From Cyclobacteriaceae bacterium (GTDB lineage Bacteria > Bacteroidota > Bacteroidia > Cytophagales > Cyclobacteriaceae): DNA of 16,267 nucleotides. Shown here one piece after another: positions 6,844-15,440 of the stretch (positions within the stretch are counted from its first letter, which is position 1; the number at the start of each line of letters is the position of its first letter). The DNA lies in NCBI GenBank assembly GCA_021648745.1, contig JAKISE010000076.1, positions 1-16,267 of the forward strand. Direction: 5' to 3'. The translations under genes and the position numbers were made by a program. The notes beneath the pieces were generated by a model, which was not told where the DNA came from, did not search any database, and was given only the letters and a program-made list of their open reading frames with translations.

Positions 6844-6871
6844 TTGAAAAATGGGATTAAACATTTTTCAA
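6844..6871. repeat. Perfect 10-bp inverted repeat upstream of the b5-like gene
   Basis: TTGAAAAATG (6844-6853) and CATTTTTCAA (6862-6871) are exact complements around the 8-nt loop GGATTAAA. It lies 25-52 nt upstream of the ATG at 6819, in the 99-nt gap after the ppx-like gene. On neither strand is the stem followed by a T-run, so a protein-binding operator or an mRNA stem is more likely than a terminator. Confidence 0.5.
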
Positions 6872-6918
6872 AAAAATAATTCTTACCTACTAACCTGAGC
6901 CCATCCTAAGGAATGCCA

Positions 6919-7788
6919 TCAGTTTATCCTTTCATAAAGCATTTCAATAATCCCATCTTTTAGCCCAACATCTGGCACCATCATTTGGTTCGAATCTGAA
7001 AGCTCCATTACCTTTACATAAATTTCTGAAGCATACGGAATTACATCGGCTCGGTCTTCACGCATAGAGTAAGTATCAATTCGTTCTTTAATTGAAAGCG
7101 CATTAATTTTAGCAACTGTCTTAGTTAGTATTTCTAATGAAATATTCTCCCCTTTCTTAATATTTGCAATTTTGCCAATAGTTTTAATGTTTCCACCTGT
7201 GCCTATTGCAATTAACGGCTTGGTCTTTTGGTTCTTTAATATCCAATTTCCCATTCTATCCCACTCTTTTGGGTCATTGCGGTTACGCATATTTCTCACC
7301 GATCCTAATTTAAAAGAATCTCTTGCATATGACTTGCTATCTTTTACCAAACTAATCTCTGTACTACCTCCACCCACATCTACATGAATATAATCTGTAA
7401 GTGTATTATTCTTTTGCACTGCTAATTGCAGCAGCTCCGCTTCCAATTCTCCTGTAATCACATCAATATGAAGTCCACTTGTATCATAAGATCGTTTTAG
7501 GATACGATCTCCATTATTGGCATCACGTAATGCGGCAGTTGCACAACCGTACACATCATCAACCTCATAAAGATCTAACATAGTTCGAAAAGCCAACATT
7601 AGCTGAATAAACTTGGTTTCATTCCTAAAAGTAATTTCTCCTGTTCTAAAGGCATCATCTCCCAACCTCAAAGGGAAGCGGATATTCTCTAAAATTTTAT
7701 ACGTTAGCCCTCCGTCACTATGAGGGAGTATCCTTGTAATCTGAAGGCGGATGGCATTAGAGCCTATGTCGATGGCTGCGAGTTTCAT
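6919..7788 (-). CDS. Ppx/GppA family phosphatase (exopolyphosphatase-like)
   Basis: The product is 289 aa, the short single-core form without the HD or C-terminal extension of E. coli Ppx/GppA. Motifs: AAIDIGSNAIRL (4-15), TAALRDANN (84-92), VITGELEAELL (110-120), DVGGGSTE (137-144), GTGGN (196-200) and GLKDGI (275-280). The family hydrolyses polyphosphate from the end or pppGpp to ppGpp; which applies here cannot be told. In the VITG segment the usual adjacent Glu pair is Leu115-Glu116, so only the second, catalytic-type Glu remains; E144 of GGGSTE is present. The gene starts 26 nt after the stop of the M24 peptidase, consistent with co-transcription. Confidence 0.9.
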   Translation of the reverse strand: MKLAAIDIGSNAIRLQITRILPHSDGGLTYKILENIRFPLRLGDDAFRTGEITFRNETKFIQLMLAFRTMLDLYEVDDVYGCATAALRDANNGDRILKRSYDTSGLHIDVITGELEAELLQLAVQKNNTLTDYIHVDVGGGSTEISLVKDSKSYARDSFKLGSVRNMRNRNDPKEWDRMGNWILKNQKTKPLIAIGTGGNIKTIGKIANIKKGENISLEILTKTVAKINALSIKERIDTYSMREDRADVIPYASEIYVKVMELSDSNQMMVPDVGLKDGIIEMLYERIN

Positions 7789-7814
7789 TTTCTAATATAG
7801 ATTATACAGCAAGC

Positions 7815-9284
7815 TTATTTATCGTCCAGCTCTGGAAGTTTATAATTGCTAAAAAAGCTCTTCTCTGACATTAATTTTTCGATCTCATCTGATTTTCGTG
7901 GCGCCATACCTGATAAAAGCTCACATCCGTCTTTCGTAACTAAATAGTCATCTTCAATCCTGACTGGTATTTTCCACCATCTTTCTTCGGTTGGACTTCC
8001 TTCGCTTATGTAGATCCCTGGTTCAATTGTAATTACCATATTTTCTTCAAGCACACCATACATGCCCTTATCATGAACGTCTAATCCTATATGGTGGCAG
8101 CAGCCATGAGGATAATATCGATTTCTTCCAGTTTCTGAATTAATCACATCTGCTCTATTAGTGCTCTTATAAATACCCAATTCAACTAGACCTTCATTAA
8201 CTACGTTAGCGGTAATTTGATAAAGTGTAGAAAAAGGTAAGCCAGCTTTACAAGAGTCTGCTGCTGCTTGTTGTGCTTCATAAACCAGGTCATATATTAG
8301 CTTTTGTTCCTTCGAAAATTTGCCATTTACAGGAATGGTTCTGGTAACGTCAGCCGTATAACCTCGATACTCCGCTCCTAAATCCATCAAAATTAGCTCT
8401 CCGTCTTCAATTTCAGGCTTATGATTATCTATATAATGCAATACACATCCATTATTTCCAGCTCCAACAATGCTTGGGTAGCCTTCAAACTCGGCCTGAT
8501 ATTTTTTAAAAACAAATTCGTGAAGCCCCTGAATTTCTGTTTCAGACATGTTTGGCTCAAGGGCTTTCATTACTTCAACTTGACCTACAGCAGAAATATT
8601 GATTGCTTTCCTTAGTAAAACCAGTTCTTCTTTTGTCTTAACACCCCTTAATTCATTCATATATCTATCTAACAATTTAATATCAAGGTTATTCAAATCG
8701 GGTTCAATGGATAAATTCGTTTGTTGATACCCTACTTTTTGTTTGAATTGGCTTATTAAATCATATAAATCACCTTTTTCAGTAGTGTTTCTTACATCAT
8801 TATTAAAATCATAAAATAACACCTTCTCAAACTTTGAGAAATCGAGATTTAAATTTTCAAAACTTGGGCTTTCAAAGCTTACCTTAAAACCTAATTGTTC
8901 TTTTGCCCCTTCTTTCCCTAATCGTGCTCCCTCGTATAATTCCATCAGTGCATCATGAGCTCGAACAAAAATGAGCTCGTTAAAAGTGTTCCCATCCACC
9001 AACTGTTCATCCTTAAAAATTAGAAGAGCCGAATGTGGCTCTCTATGCCCTGTTAGGTAAAAGAAATTAGGATCTTGATGATAGACATAACTTACATCAT
9101 TCGCTCGATTTCTTACAGGGTTTGCAAAAAATATGGCCACAGAATTCTGCGGCATTTTTGTTCGAAGAGCTTCTCTTCTCTTTTTATGAAAATCAGAAGT
9201 TAGATAGTCGTTTGGTTTTTCCAAAGTTTGAGCGAACAGAAGGTTTGATAAAACCAATAAAGTAATAGTAATTGAAAATTTCAT
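7815..9284 (-). CDS. Exported Xaa-Pro aminopeptidase (M24B, PepP-like)
   Basis: The product is 489 aa. An N-terminal signal peptide (about 1-19, ending LLFAQ) sends it to the periplasm, unlike cytosolic E. coli PepP. Residues about 28-170 are the aminopeptidase P N-domain; about 205-460 the pita-bread catalytic domain. The five metal ligands are visible: D301 (MDLGAEY), D312 (TADVTR), H397 (HGCCHH), E421 (TIEPGIY) and E444 (VRIED). H404 in LDVHD and H393 complete the active site. It removes N-terminal residues preceding proline using a dinuclear metal centre, usually Mn. It follows the thioredoxin gene by 77 nt and precedes ppx by 26 nt. Confidence 0.93.
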   Translation of the reverse strand: MKFSITITLLVLSNLLFAQTLEKPNDYLTSDFHKKRREALRTKMPQNSVAIFFANPVRNRANDVSYVYHQDPNFFYLTGHREPHSALLIFKDEQLVDGNTFNELIFVRAHDALMELYEGARLGKEGAKEQLGFKVSFESPSFENLNLDFSKFEKVLFYDFNNDVRNTTEKGDLYDLISQFKQKVGYQQTNLSIEPDLNNLDIKLLDRYMNELRGVKTKEELVLLRKAINISAVGQVEVMKALEPNMSETEIQGLHEFVFKKYQAEFEGYPSIVGAGNNGCVLHYIDNHKPEIEDGELILMDLGAEYRGYTADVTRTIPVNGKFSKEQKLIYDLVYEAQQAAADSCKAGLPFSTLYQITANVVNEGLVELGIYKSTNRADVINSETGRNRYYPHGCCHHIGLDVHDKGMYGVLEENMVITIEPGIYISEGSPTEERWWKIPVRIEDDYLVTKDGCELLSGMAPRKSDEIEKLMSEKSFFSNYKLPELDDK

Positions 9285-9361
9285 ATCGAAATATACATAT
9301 TCAACTCAGTTATTAACCATATTACGTACTTTAAATTACACCCACTTTAGTTTACAACATC

Positions 9362-9745
9362 TTACCTCTTACCAAAAAGCTTACTAAAAAAGCTTCTATA
9401 TTCCTTATCGTTAGCTTCTTTGGGAGTTAGACTAACCAACGAATCAATTACTTTTTTAATCACTGTAGGAGATTGATTGCCTATTTTTTTTGCAATCAAC
9501 ACTCCGTGCCTATAAAAAAGCATAGTAGGCACACCCATAATTTTTAAAGATTTAACAAGTTCTTTGTTATCATCTACCTTTAAGAAATTAAAATCGGCAA
9601 CTCCATCTAATTCTATTCCTGTTTTTTCAAAAATGGGAGCTAATGCCTTGCAGTTATGGCACCAACTGGCCACTATCATTATCGCCACTGGTTTATCCTG
9701 TGACTTTATAATTTCTTCAAACTCCTTAGTACTCAATTCTTTCAT
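9362..9745 (-). CDS. Thioredoxin-family protein
   Basis: The product is 127 aa. The thioredoxin fold carries WCHNC (W28, C29, C32) and the cis-proline at GVPT (P73), so a redox-active dithiol is expected. The pair between the cysteines is HN rather than the GP of classical thioredoxin, which suggests a different redox potential or partner (inference). No signal peptide, so cytosolic. After the fold (about 105 residues) there is a basic tail, YRSFFSKLFGKR, that could be an amphipathic helix touching membrane or nucleic acid. It is the first gene of the minus-strand run down to 5756, and is divergent from the VPS10 gene across 470 nt. Confidence 0.9.
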   Translation of the reverse strand: MKELSTKEFEEIIKSQDKPVAIMIVASWCHNCKALAPIFEKTGIELDGVADFNFLKVDDNKELVKSLKIMGVPTMLFYRHGVLIAKKIGNQSPTVIKKVIDSLVSLTPKEANDKEYRSFFSKLFGKR

Positions 9746-10215
9746 ATTTGTATTTTCTAAAGAACAAAACGAAGCTAAAATAAATTCCTCAATATTGATA
9801 ATTACTAAGCTAAATTCACTCTTCAGTAGTTGGCGATTTAAATTCTTTACAGATTAATATAAACGGCTAAATTCTTATTATTACAGCAAATAAAAATAAA
9901 CCATTAGCACCAACAAAAAACACGTCATTCCTGCGAAGGCAGGAATCCGCTTGTACAATGATAAAACAAGTGACTAAATTTTAGTCCTTACATTTCAATT
10001 ACAACTTTCCCATATTTATAGATTCCTGCCTTCGCAGGAATGACGCTACAATATTTTTTTTGAGTTGGGCGTCAAAAGAGCACTACTTTTATTTTTCACC
10101 ATTCTTGCTGTAAAAATTAGAACTCAACCATATAAACTATCAACCTCCTATGTAATTAAACTTACCCATTAGTAAAATTTTAGTATGTTTAGATGATCTT
10201 AACATACACCGAATT
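9746..10215. other. Divergent intergenic region
   Basis: This separates the thioredoxin gene (minus) from the VPS10-like gene (plus) and must hold both promoters. No full match to TTG-N18-TAnnTTTG was found for either; TATGTTTA at 10184-10191 is a 7-of-8 match for the -7 element of the plus-strand gene but lacks a good -33 TTG. A REPIN-like element occupies 9923-10045. No coding sequence is seen. Confidence 0.6.
9923..10045. repeat. REPIN-like element: two palindromes in inverted order
   Basis: The first 25 nt (9923-9947) and the last 25 nt (10021-10045) are exact reverse complements. Each contains an 8-bp hairpin, ATTCCTGC/GCAGGAAT, with a 4-nt loop. The 73-nt spacer holds GACTAAA-T-TTTAGTC (9972-9986) and CTTGT/ACAAG. 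Two REP-type hairpins facing each other over a short spacer is the layout of REPIN elements mobilised by RAYT transposases. No transposase is in this window. A pair of 25-bp terminal inverted repeats around 123 bp would also fit a MITE. Confidence 0.75.
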
Positions 10216-13200
10216 ATGAATCCTATTTTTATTTTTCTCAAGAATGGTGCATTTTTTCTAGCCTCCCTTCTTTTTACTTTTAATGTACAAGCTCAGCAAC
10301 TCGATATGAAGTTGCTCAAAGGCATAGAGCCTAGAAATATTGGCCCTGGAGGCATGAGTGGCCGAGTTACAGCACTTGATGTAGTGCACAACAACCCTCA
10401 AATAATGTACGCAGGAACTGCTTCTGGAGGGTTGTGGAAATCTGAAAGTGGTGGAGTAGCTTGGAAACCAGTATTTGATAGTGTAGCTGTACTCTCTATT
10501 GGTGCTGTAGCTATAAGCCAGCAAAACACCGATATAGTGTGGGCAGGTACAGGTGAAGGAAACCCAAGAAATAGTGTAACAGGTGGTTATGGTATTTATA
10601 AAAGCTTAGACGGTGGCAAGCATTGGCAATCAATGGGCCTAGAAAAAACGAGAAATATCCATCGCATAATTATTGATAAAAACGACCCAAACACAGTGTA
10701 TGTAGGAGCAATTGGCTCTTCTTGGGGGAAACACCCTGAACGTGGCGTTTTTAAAACTACGGATGGCGGAAAAACATGGAAGCATATTTTAAAAGTAAAT
10801 AGCTCAACTGGAACAGGAGATTTAGTGGTTGACCCTCAAAATCCTAATAAGCTAATTGCAGCCATGTGGGAACACGAGCGCAAACCTTGGACGTTTACCT
10901 CTGGAGGGGCTGGTTCAGGGTTATACATCACCTATGATGGGGGTGATAATTGGAAGAAGTTAACCGATAAAGAAGGTTTACCTGAAGGTGATTTAGGTAG
11001 AATTGGAGTGGCTATTGCTCCTTCAAACCCTAAAAGGATATATGCCTTAATTGAATCTAAAAAAAATGCACTTTACCGATCTGATGATGGTGGAGATACC
11101 TGGAAGAAAATAAATGATAAATCGAGTGGCAGAGGTTCTGGTGGAATAGGAAACCGCCCATTTTATTATGCTGATCTTTTTGTTGACCCTATTAATGACA
11201 ATCGAGTGTATTCTGTATTTACTTACATTAATATGAGCGAAGATGGAGGTAAATCTTTTAATACTTGGGCCGCTTCCTATGTTCAAAATGGCATACATCC
11301 CGATCACCATGCTTTTTATGTACACCCTACTGACCCCAACTTTATAATTGATGGGAATGACGGTGGCTTAAACATTACCAGAGATGGAGGAAAAAACTGG
11401 CGTTTTGCAGAGAACATTCCTGTGGCTCAATACTATCATATTAATGTGGATAACGATTTTCCATATAATGTATATGGAGGCATGCAAGATAATGGCAGCT
11501 GGGTAGGCCCAGCTTATGTGCTAAAATCAGGTGGTATTCGTAATTCTTATTGGCAAGAAGTAATGTTTGGAGATGGCTTTGATGCCATGCCAGATTTGGA
11601 CGATAATCGTTACGGGTTTGCTATGAGCCAACAGGGTTATGTAGGTCAATTCGACCGGATGACAGGCCTAAATAAAATGATTCGTCCAACTCACCCCGAC
11701 CCAGATGTAAAGCTTCGCTTTAATTGGAATTCGGCCATAGCACAAGACCCTTTTGACCACTCTACCATTTATTTTGGCTCTCAGTTTGTACATAAAAGCA
11801 CAGATCAAGGAGATTCTTGGGAAATTATTTCTCCTGATTTAACCACCAACGACCCTGAAAAACAAAAGCAGTACTTAAGTGGTGGTATTACCATGGATGC
11901 TACCGGTGCTGAAAACTTTACAACCGTTTTAGTGATTGAACCAAGCAGTGTTGAAAAAGGATTGATTTGGGCGAGTACCGATGATGGCCAAGTACAAATC
12001 ACCAGAGACGGAGGTAAAAGCTGGATAAACTTGAGTTCAAAAATGGCAGGCCTGCCTAAAAATGGGTGGATTCCACAAATTAAGGCGTCTAAGTTTAATG
12101 CAGGCGAAGCGTTTGTGGTAGTAAATAATTACCGTCAATTTGATTTTAAGCCTTACCTGTTCCACACAACTGATTATGGTCAAACCTGGAAGCAAATGCT
12201 TAACGAAGATGAAACCTTTGGATACAGTTTGTCTCTGGTTCAAGATACGGAGGAGGCCAACCTACTTTTCTTAGGAACGGAACACGGCCTTTATGTAAGT
12301 ATTAACAAAGGAGGAAGCTGGACCAAATGGACGAATGGATACCCTTCTGTTTCCACCATGGACTTGGCCATTCAACCTAGAGAAAGTGATTTGGTAATAG
12401 GCACATTTGGTAGGGCGGCTTGGGTAATGGATGACATCCGCCCTTTAAGAGACATAGCAAAAAATGGGACAAGTACTTTAACCAAAACAATCAAAGTTTA
12501 TCCAACACCAGACACTTACATTGTAGCTAACCAACAAGCTTCAGGAACCCGATTTGCAGGAGATGCTATCTATATAGGTGAAAACCGAAAAAGAGGGGCT
12601 ATGATAACATACACGGTAACCAAGCCTGAAGAGAAAAAAGACGCAGACCCAAGCACATCTACTTCTAAGAAAAAGAAAGGAAAGAAAAAAAAGTCAGCAC
12701 CTGTTGAAACTAAAAAAGACACTACTAAAATAGCTTATGATACCATCTCATTTATGGTATATAACAAAAGCAGCGAGCTGATTAGAACCGTAAAGACTAA
12801 GTACAAGAAAAACGGAATGCACAGAATGTACTGGAGAATGAATGAAAAGGGAATTAATTACCCTTCTCGCAAAGCACCTAAGAAAAATAGAGGTGAACGA
12901 GGAGGTGTTAGAGTTTTGCCCGGCACATATAAAATTGTAATGAGCTTTGGTAACCAAAAAGATTCCACAATGGTTAATGTAAAATTTGATCCAAGGTTAG
13001 ACATTCCTCTTTCAACTCTTGAGGCTAATTATAAGGCGAGTAAGGAAGTGGAATCTCAAATTGAAATAGCTGCCAATGCAATGGCTCAATTACGAGATAG
13101 TAAAAAAGTAATTGATGGTATTTTAAAGCAGATAAAAGATAAAGGCAAGGACTACGATTCGTTGCGAAGCACAAGTAAAGCCACTAAGGATAGTATAAAT

Positions 13201-13488
13201 ATTCTTATGGACGAGCTAGTGGGGCCTAAAAATGAGAAACAAGGAATTACCGCGGAAGAATTTCCTTCCATAATGGACTATTATTATAAGAACTTTATGT
13301 ACTTAGGTGCTTTTAATAAGCCTGGTCCAACTCAAGCACGCACAATGACTCAGGCGAAGAATAAATTACTACCTTGGTTATCTAAAACAAATGAGTTTTT
13401 TAAGAACGATTGGCCAACTTACCAAAAGTTTGTTAACGAATCTGACCTGAGCCCATTTGAAGAAATTAAATCGTTTGATCTTGAGTAA
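10216..13488 (+). CDS. Large exported VPS10/sortilin-like BNR-repeat beta-propeller protein
   Basis: The product is 1090 aa. Signal peptide about 1-26, ending VQAQ. Residues about 30-770 hold at least ten Asp-box (BNR) motifs of the S/T-x-D-x-G-x-x-W type, for example SLDGGKHW (from 130), TTDGGKTW, TYDGGDNW, SDDGGDTW, TRDGGKNW, TTDYGQTW and a degenerate SINKGGSW (from 695). They predict one or two seven- to ten-bladed propellers as in sortilin/VPS10 domains. Such proteins are often called glycosyl hydrolases, but no sialidase or hydrolase catalytic set is evident. A lysine-rich low-complexity linker lies near 818-826, then a FlgD-like Ig segment (about 848-927) and a helical C-terminus. No type IX secretion tail is seen. 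It likely binds peptides or polysaccharide outside the inner membrane. The M14 peptidase follows on the same strand. Confidence 0.88.
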   Translation: MNPIFIFLKNGAFFLASLLFTFNVQAQQLDMKLLKGIEPRNIGPGGMSGRVTALDVVHNNPQIMYAGTASGGLWKSESGGVAWKPVFDSVAVLSIGAVAISQQNTDIVWAGTGEGNPRNSVTGGYGIYKSLDGGKHWQSMGLEKTRNIHRIIIDKNDPNTVYVGAIGSSWGKHPERGVFKTTDGGKTWKHILKVNSSTGTGDLVVDPQNPNKLIAAMWEHERKPWTFTSGGAGSGLYITYDGGDNWKKLTDKEGLPEGDLGRIGVAIAPSNPKRIYALIESKKNALYRSDDGGDTWKKINDKSSGRGSGGIGNRPFYYADLFVDPINDNRVYSVFTYINMSEDGGKSFNTWAASYVQNGIHPDHHAFYVHPTDPNFIIDGNDGGLNITRDGGKNWRFAENIPVAQYYHINVDNDFPYNVYGGMQDNGSWVGPAYVLKSGGIRNSYWQEVMFGDGFDAMPDLDDNRYGFAMSQQGYVGQFDRMTGLNKMIRPTHPDPDVKLRFNWNSAIAQDPFDHSTIYFGSQFVHKSTDQGDSWEIISPDLTTNDPEKQKQYLSGGITMDATGAENFTTVLVIEPSSVEKGLIWASTDDGQVQITRDGGKSWINLSSKMAGLPKNGWIPQIKASKFNAGEAFVVVNNYRQFDFKPYLFHTTDYGQTWKQMLNEDETFGYSLSLVQDTEEANLLFLGTEHGLYVSINKGGSWTKWTNGYPSVSTMDLAIQPRESDLVIGTFGRAAWVMDDIRPLRDIAKNGTSTLTKTIKVYPTPDTYIVANQQASGTRFAGDAIYIGENRKRGAMITYTVTKPEEKKDADPSTSTSKKKKGKKKKSAPVETKKDTTKIAYDTISFMVYNKSSELIRTVKTKYKKNGMHRMYWRMNEKGINYPSRKAPKKNRGERGGVRVLPGTYKIVMSFGNQKDSTMVNVKFDPRLDIPLSTLEANYKASKEVESQIEIAANAMAQLRDSKKVIDGILKQIKDKGKDYDSLRSTSKATKDSINILMDELVGPKNEKQGITAEEFPSIMDYYYKNFMYLGAFNKPGPTQARTMTQAKNKLLPWLSKTNEFFKNDWPTYQKFVNESDLSPFEEIKSFDLE

Positions 13489-13495
13489 TTATAGC

Positions 13496-13581
13496 CGTCA
13501 TTCCTGCGCAGGCAGTAATCTGTTAAATAATAAAGGGGTTCCTGCCTTCGCCCGCCTGGCCTTGGGCACGGCAGGAATGAC
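13496..13581. repeat. Second, diverged REPIN-like element
   Basis: The left arm 13496-13520 matches the 25-nt end of the element at 9923 with two changes. The right arm (13537-13581) matches the opposite end but carries about 21 extra bases (GC-rich, 13552-13572) that extend the hairpin, GCCC pairing with GGGC. The spacer is only 16 nt. It fills the gap between the VPS10-like and M14 genes, and its last bases, AATGAC, contain the ATG chosen for the M14 gene. Confidence 0.7.
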
Positions 13582-15328
13582 TGTAAGATTGATAGCGATA
13601 ACAATGCTACTGTTTTTATTATCAGGATTCTTGCCCTTAGTTGGGCAAGGATTTTTAACGGTTTACGAAAAATCAAATCACTTAGAAACCTCTACTTATA
13701 AAGAAGGAATTTCCTTTTACAAAGAGTTAGCCAACAAATACGCTGAAATAAGTATCGTTGAAAAAGGCCTTACTGACTCTGGGTATCCTCTACATACAGT
13801 TATCATTTCCAAATCTGGCGATTTTGATATAGCCAAACTAAAAGCAGCTGGAAAGGCATTCTTATTAATTAATAACGCCATCCACCCTGGTGAGCCTGAT
13901 GGAGTAGAAGCTTCTCAAATGCTTGCTCGCAATTTAATAGAAGACGAAAAACTGAATAAACTCTTAGAGAATACAGTAGTTGTTATTATTCCATTCTATA
14001 ATATCGGTGGGGTATTAAACAGAAATTCTACATCTAGAGTTAACCAACATGGCCCCAAAGAATATGGATTTAGGGGCAATGCCAATAATTTTGATTTAAA
14101 CCGAGATTTTATTAAAGCAGACACTCGTAATGCAAGAAGTTTTATTCGATTATTTCAGGAAATTGACCCTGATGTATTCATAGATACGCACGTTAGCAAT
14201 GGAGCGGATTATCAATATGTATCTACTACCATTCCAACTCAAACGGAAAAGTTGGGTGGCCCATTGGCTAAATTTATGACCTCTGAGTTATTACCTTTCC
14301 ATTACGATTATATGGAAAAGGCAGGCTCGCTAATGACGCCATATGTAAATACTTGGGGAATGAAAACACCAGACCAAGGCTATAATAAATTCATTGACCA
14401 ACCTCGTTATAGCTCTGGTTATACGACTCTTTTCCACACTTTGGGATTTATGAGTGAAACCCATATGCTGAAAACATTTGAGCAACGGGTAGAAGCTACC
14501 TATAATTATATACTGGGGCTGCTTACTTTTACCAATGCCAATGCAGGCAAAATAATTGAGCTAAGAACTAAAACCAAGGAATCCGTTAAGACACAAACTG
14601 AATTTCCAATTACTTGGGTATTAGATGGTAAAAAAGCAGATACCATTGTTTTTAAAGGATACGAAGCTGAACGCCCCATTAGTGCAATTACAGGGCAGAC
14701 ACGATTAAAATATAATAGAAACAAGCCTTATGCAAAAAAGATCCCCTATTATAATCATTATAAAGCAGGCGTAATAATTGCTAAACCAGATTACTATATT
14801 ATCCCAAAAAATCAATGGAAGGTTATTGAGCTGCTCGAATTGAATGGGGTTGAATTAGAGCGTGTAAAAACTCCCAGCACGATTAGTGCCGAAGTCTATC
14901 ATATTGCCGAGTATAAAACTCGCTCAAATGCTTACGAAGGGCATTTTCCTCATTACAATGTAAGTGTTATTGCCTCAACCGAACAAGTTGAACTACAACC
15001 TGGAGATGTAATGGTGCCTGTTAACCAGTGGCGTAATCGCTATATTGTGGAAACCCTAGAACCTCAAGCAACTGACTCCTATTTTAACTGGAATTTCTTC
15101 GATACTATTTTGCAACAAAAGGAAGGATTTTCTGCCTATGTATTTGAAGATTTAGCTATTGAAATTCTAGCCAATAACCCTAAAATTAAATCTGATTTTG
15201 AGGAAAAGAAAGCCAACGATGAAAGTTTTGCTAAGGATGGATACGCTCAGTTATTGTTTATTTATAACTTATCAAAACACCGAGAAAAGGCCTATTTGAG
15301 GTACCCGATTTTGAGGTATAGTAAGTAA
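13577..15328 (+). CDS. Exported M14-family zinc carboxypeptidase
   Basis: The product is 583 aa from the ATG at 13577. The N-terminus (MTVRLIAIT then a leucine-rich stretch ending LVGQG) is a plausible signal peptide; the ATG at 13604 is an alternative. A longer frame from a TTG at 13457 would overlap the upstream gene and translate the REPIN-like repeat, so it is rejected. Zinc ligands are H103 and E106 in HPGEPDG and H205 in DTHVSNG; NR (175-176) binds substrate carboxylate and E294 in SETH is the probable catalytic Glu. The conserved domain spans about 40-320, followed by about 260 residues, probably an all-beta C-terminal region, typical for Bacteroidota. It removes C-terminal residues from peptides in the periplasm or outside. 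It lies 88 nt after the VPS10-like gene, so an operon is likely. Confidence 0.9.
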   Translation: MTVRLIAITMLLFLLSGFLPLVGQGFLTVYEKSNHLETSTYKEGISFYKELANKYAEISIVEKGLTDSGYPLHTVIISKSGDFDIAKLKAAGKAFLLINNAIHPGEPDGVEASQMLARNLIEDEKLNKLLENTVVVIIPFYNIGGVLNRNSTSRVNQHGPKEYGFRGNANNFDLNRDFIKADTRNARSFIRLFQEIDPDVFIDTHVSNGADYQYVSTTIPTQTEKLGGPLAKFMTSELLPFHYDYMEKAGSLMTPYVNTWGMKTPDQGYNKFIDQPRYSSGYTTLFHTLGFMSETHMLKTFEQRVEATYNYILGLLTFTNANAGKIIELRTKTKESVKTQTEFPITWVLDGKKADTIVFKGYEAERPISAITGQTRLKYNRNKPYAKKIPYYNHYKAGVIIAKPDYYIIPKNQWKVIELLELNGVELERVKTPSTISAEVYHIAEYKTRSNAYEGHFPHYNVSVIASTEQVELQPGDVMVPVNQWRNRYIVETLEPQATDSYFNWNFFDTILQQKEGFSAYVFEDLAIEILANNPKIKSDFEEKKANDESFAKDGYAQLLFIYNLSKHREKAYLRYPILRYSK

Positions 15329-15338
15329 ATACAAGACG

Positions 15339-15400
15339 TTAGATTTTAGACATAAGACAATAGTTATCTTATGTCTTGTGTCTAAAATCTAATATCTTTT
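15339..15400. terminator. Bidirectional terminator between convergent genes
   Basis: Arms 15339-15359 and 15372-15392 pair over 21 bp with one T-G wobble and a 12-nt loop, followed on the plus strand by ATCTTTT (15394-15400) and more T-rich sequence. It sits between the stop of the M14 gene (15328) and that of the M16 gene (15441). A competing 10-bp hairpin is AGACATAAGA (15348-15357) with TCTTATGTCT (15367-15376). Confidence 0.75.
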
Positions 15401-15440
15401 TATTTTCAATCCCTTAGGTAATTGTTATGGATCTCCTCTC

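Noticed and set aside
6893..6905. 12-mer acctgagcccat shared with about 13445-13456
   Set aside because: Matches of this length are expected by chance in a window of this size and the flanks do not agree.
12045..12056. 12-bp palindrome GGCAGGCCTGCC inside the VPS10-like gene
   Set aside because: A palindrome of this length is expected a few times by chance, and it is within a conserved coding region.
10216..13488. True glycosyl hydrolase or sialidase
   Set aside because: Asp-boxes are structural; no sialidase arginine triad or other catalytic set could be recognised. A type IX secretion tail was also looked for at the C-terminus and not found.
13457..13576. N-terminal extension of the M14 peptidase from a TTG
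   Set aside because: It overlaps the end of the VPS10-like gene and translates the REPIN-like repeat; no signal peptide would be at the N-terminus.
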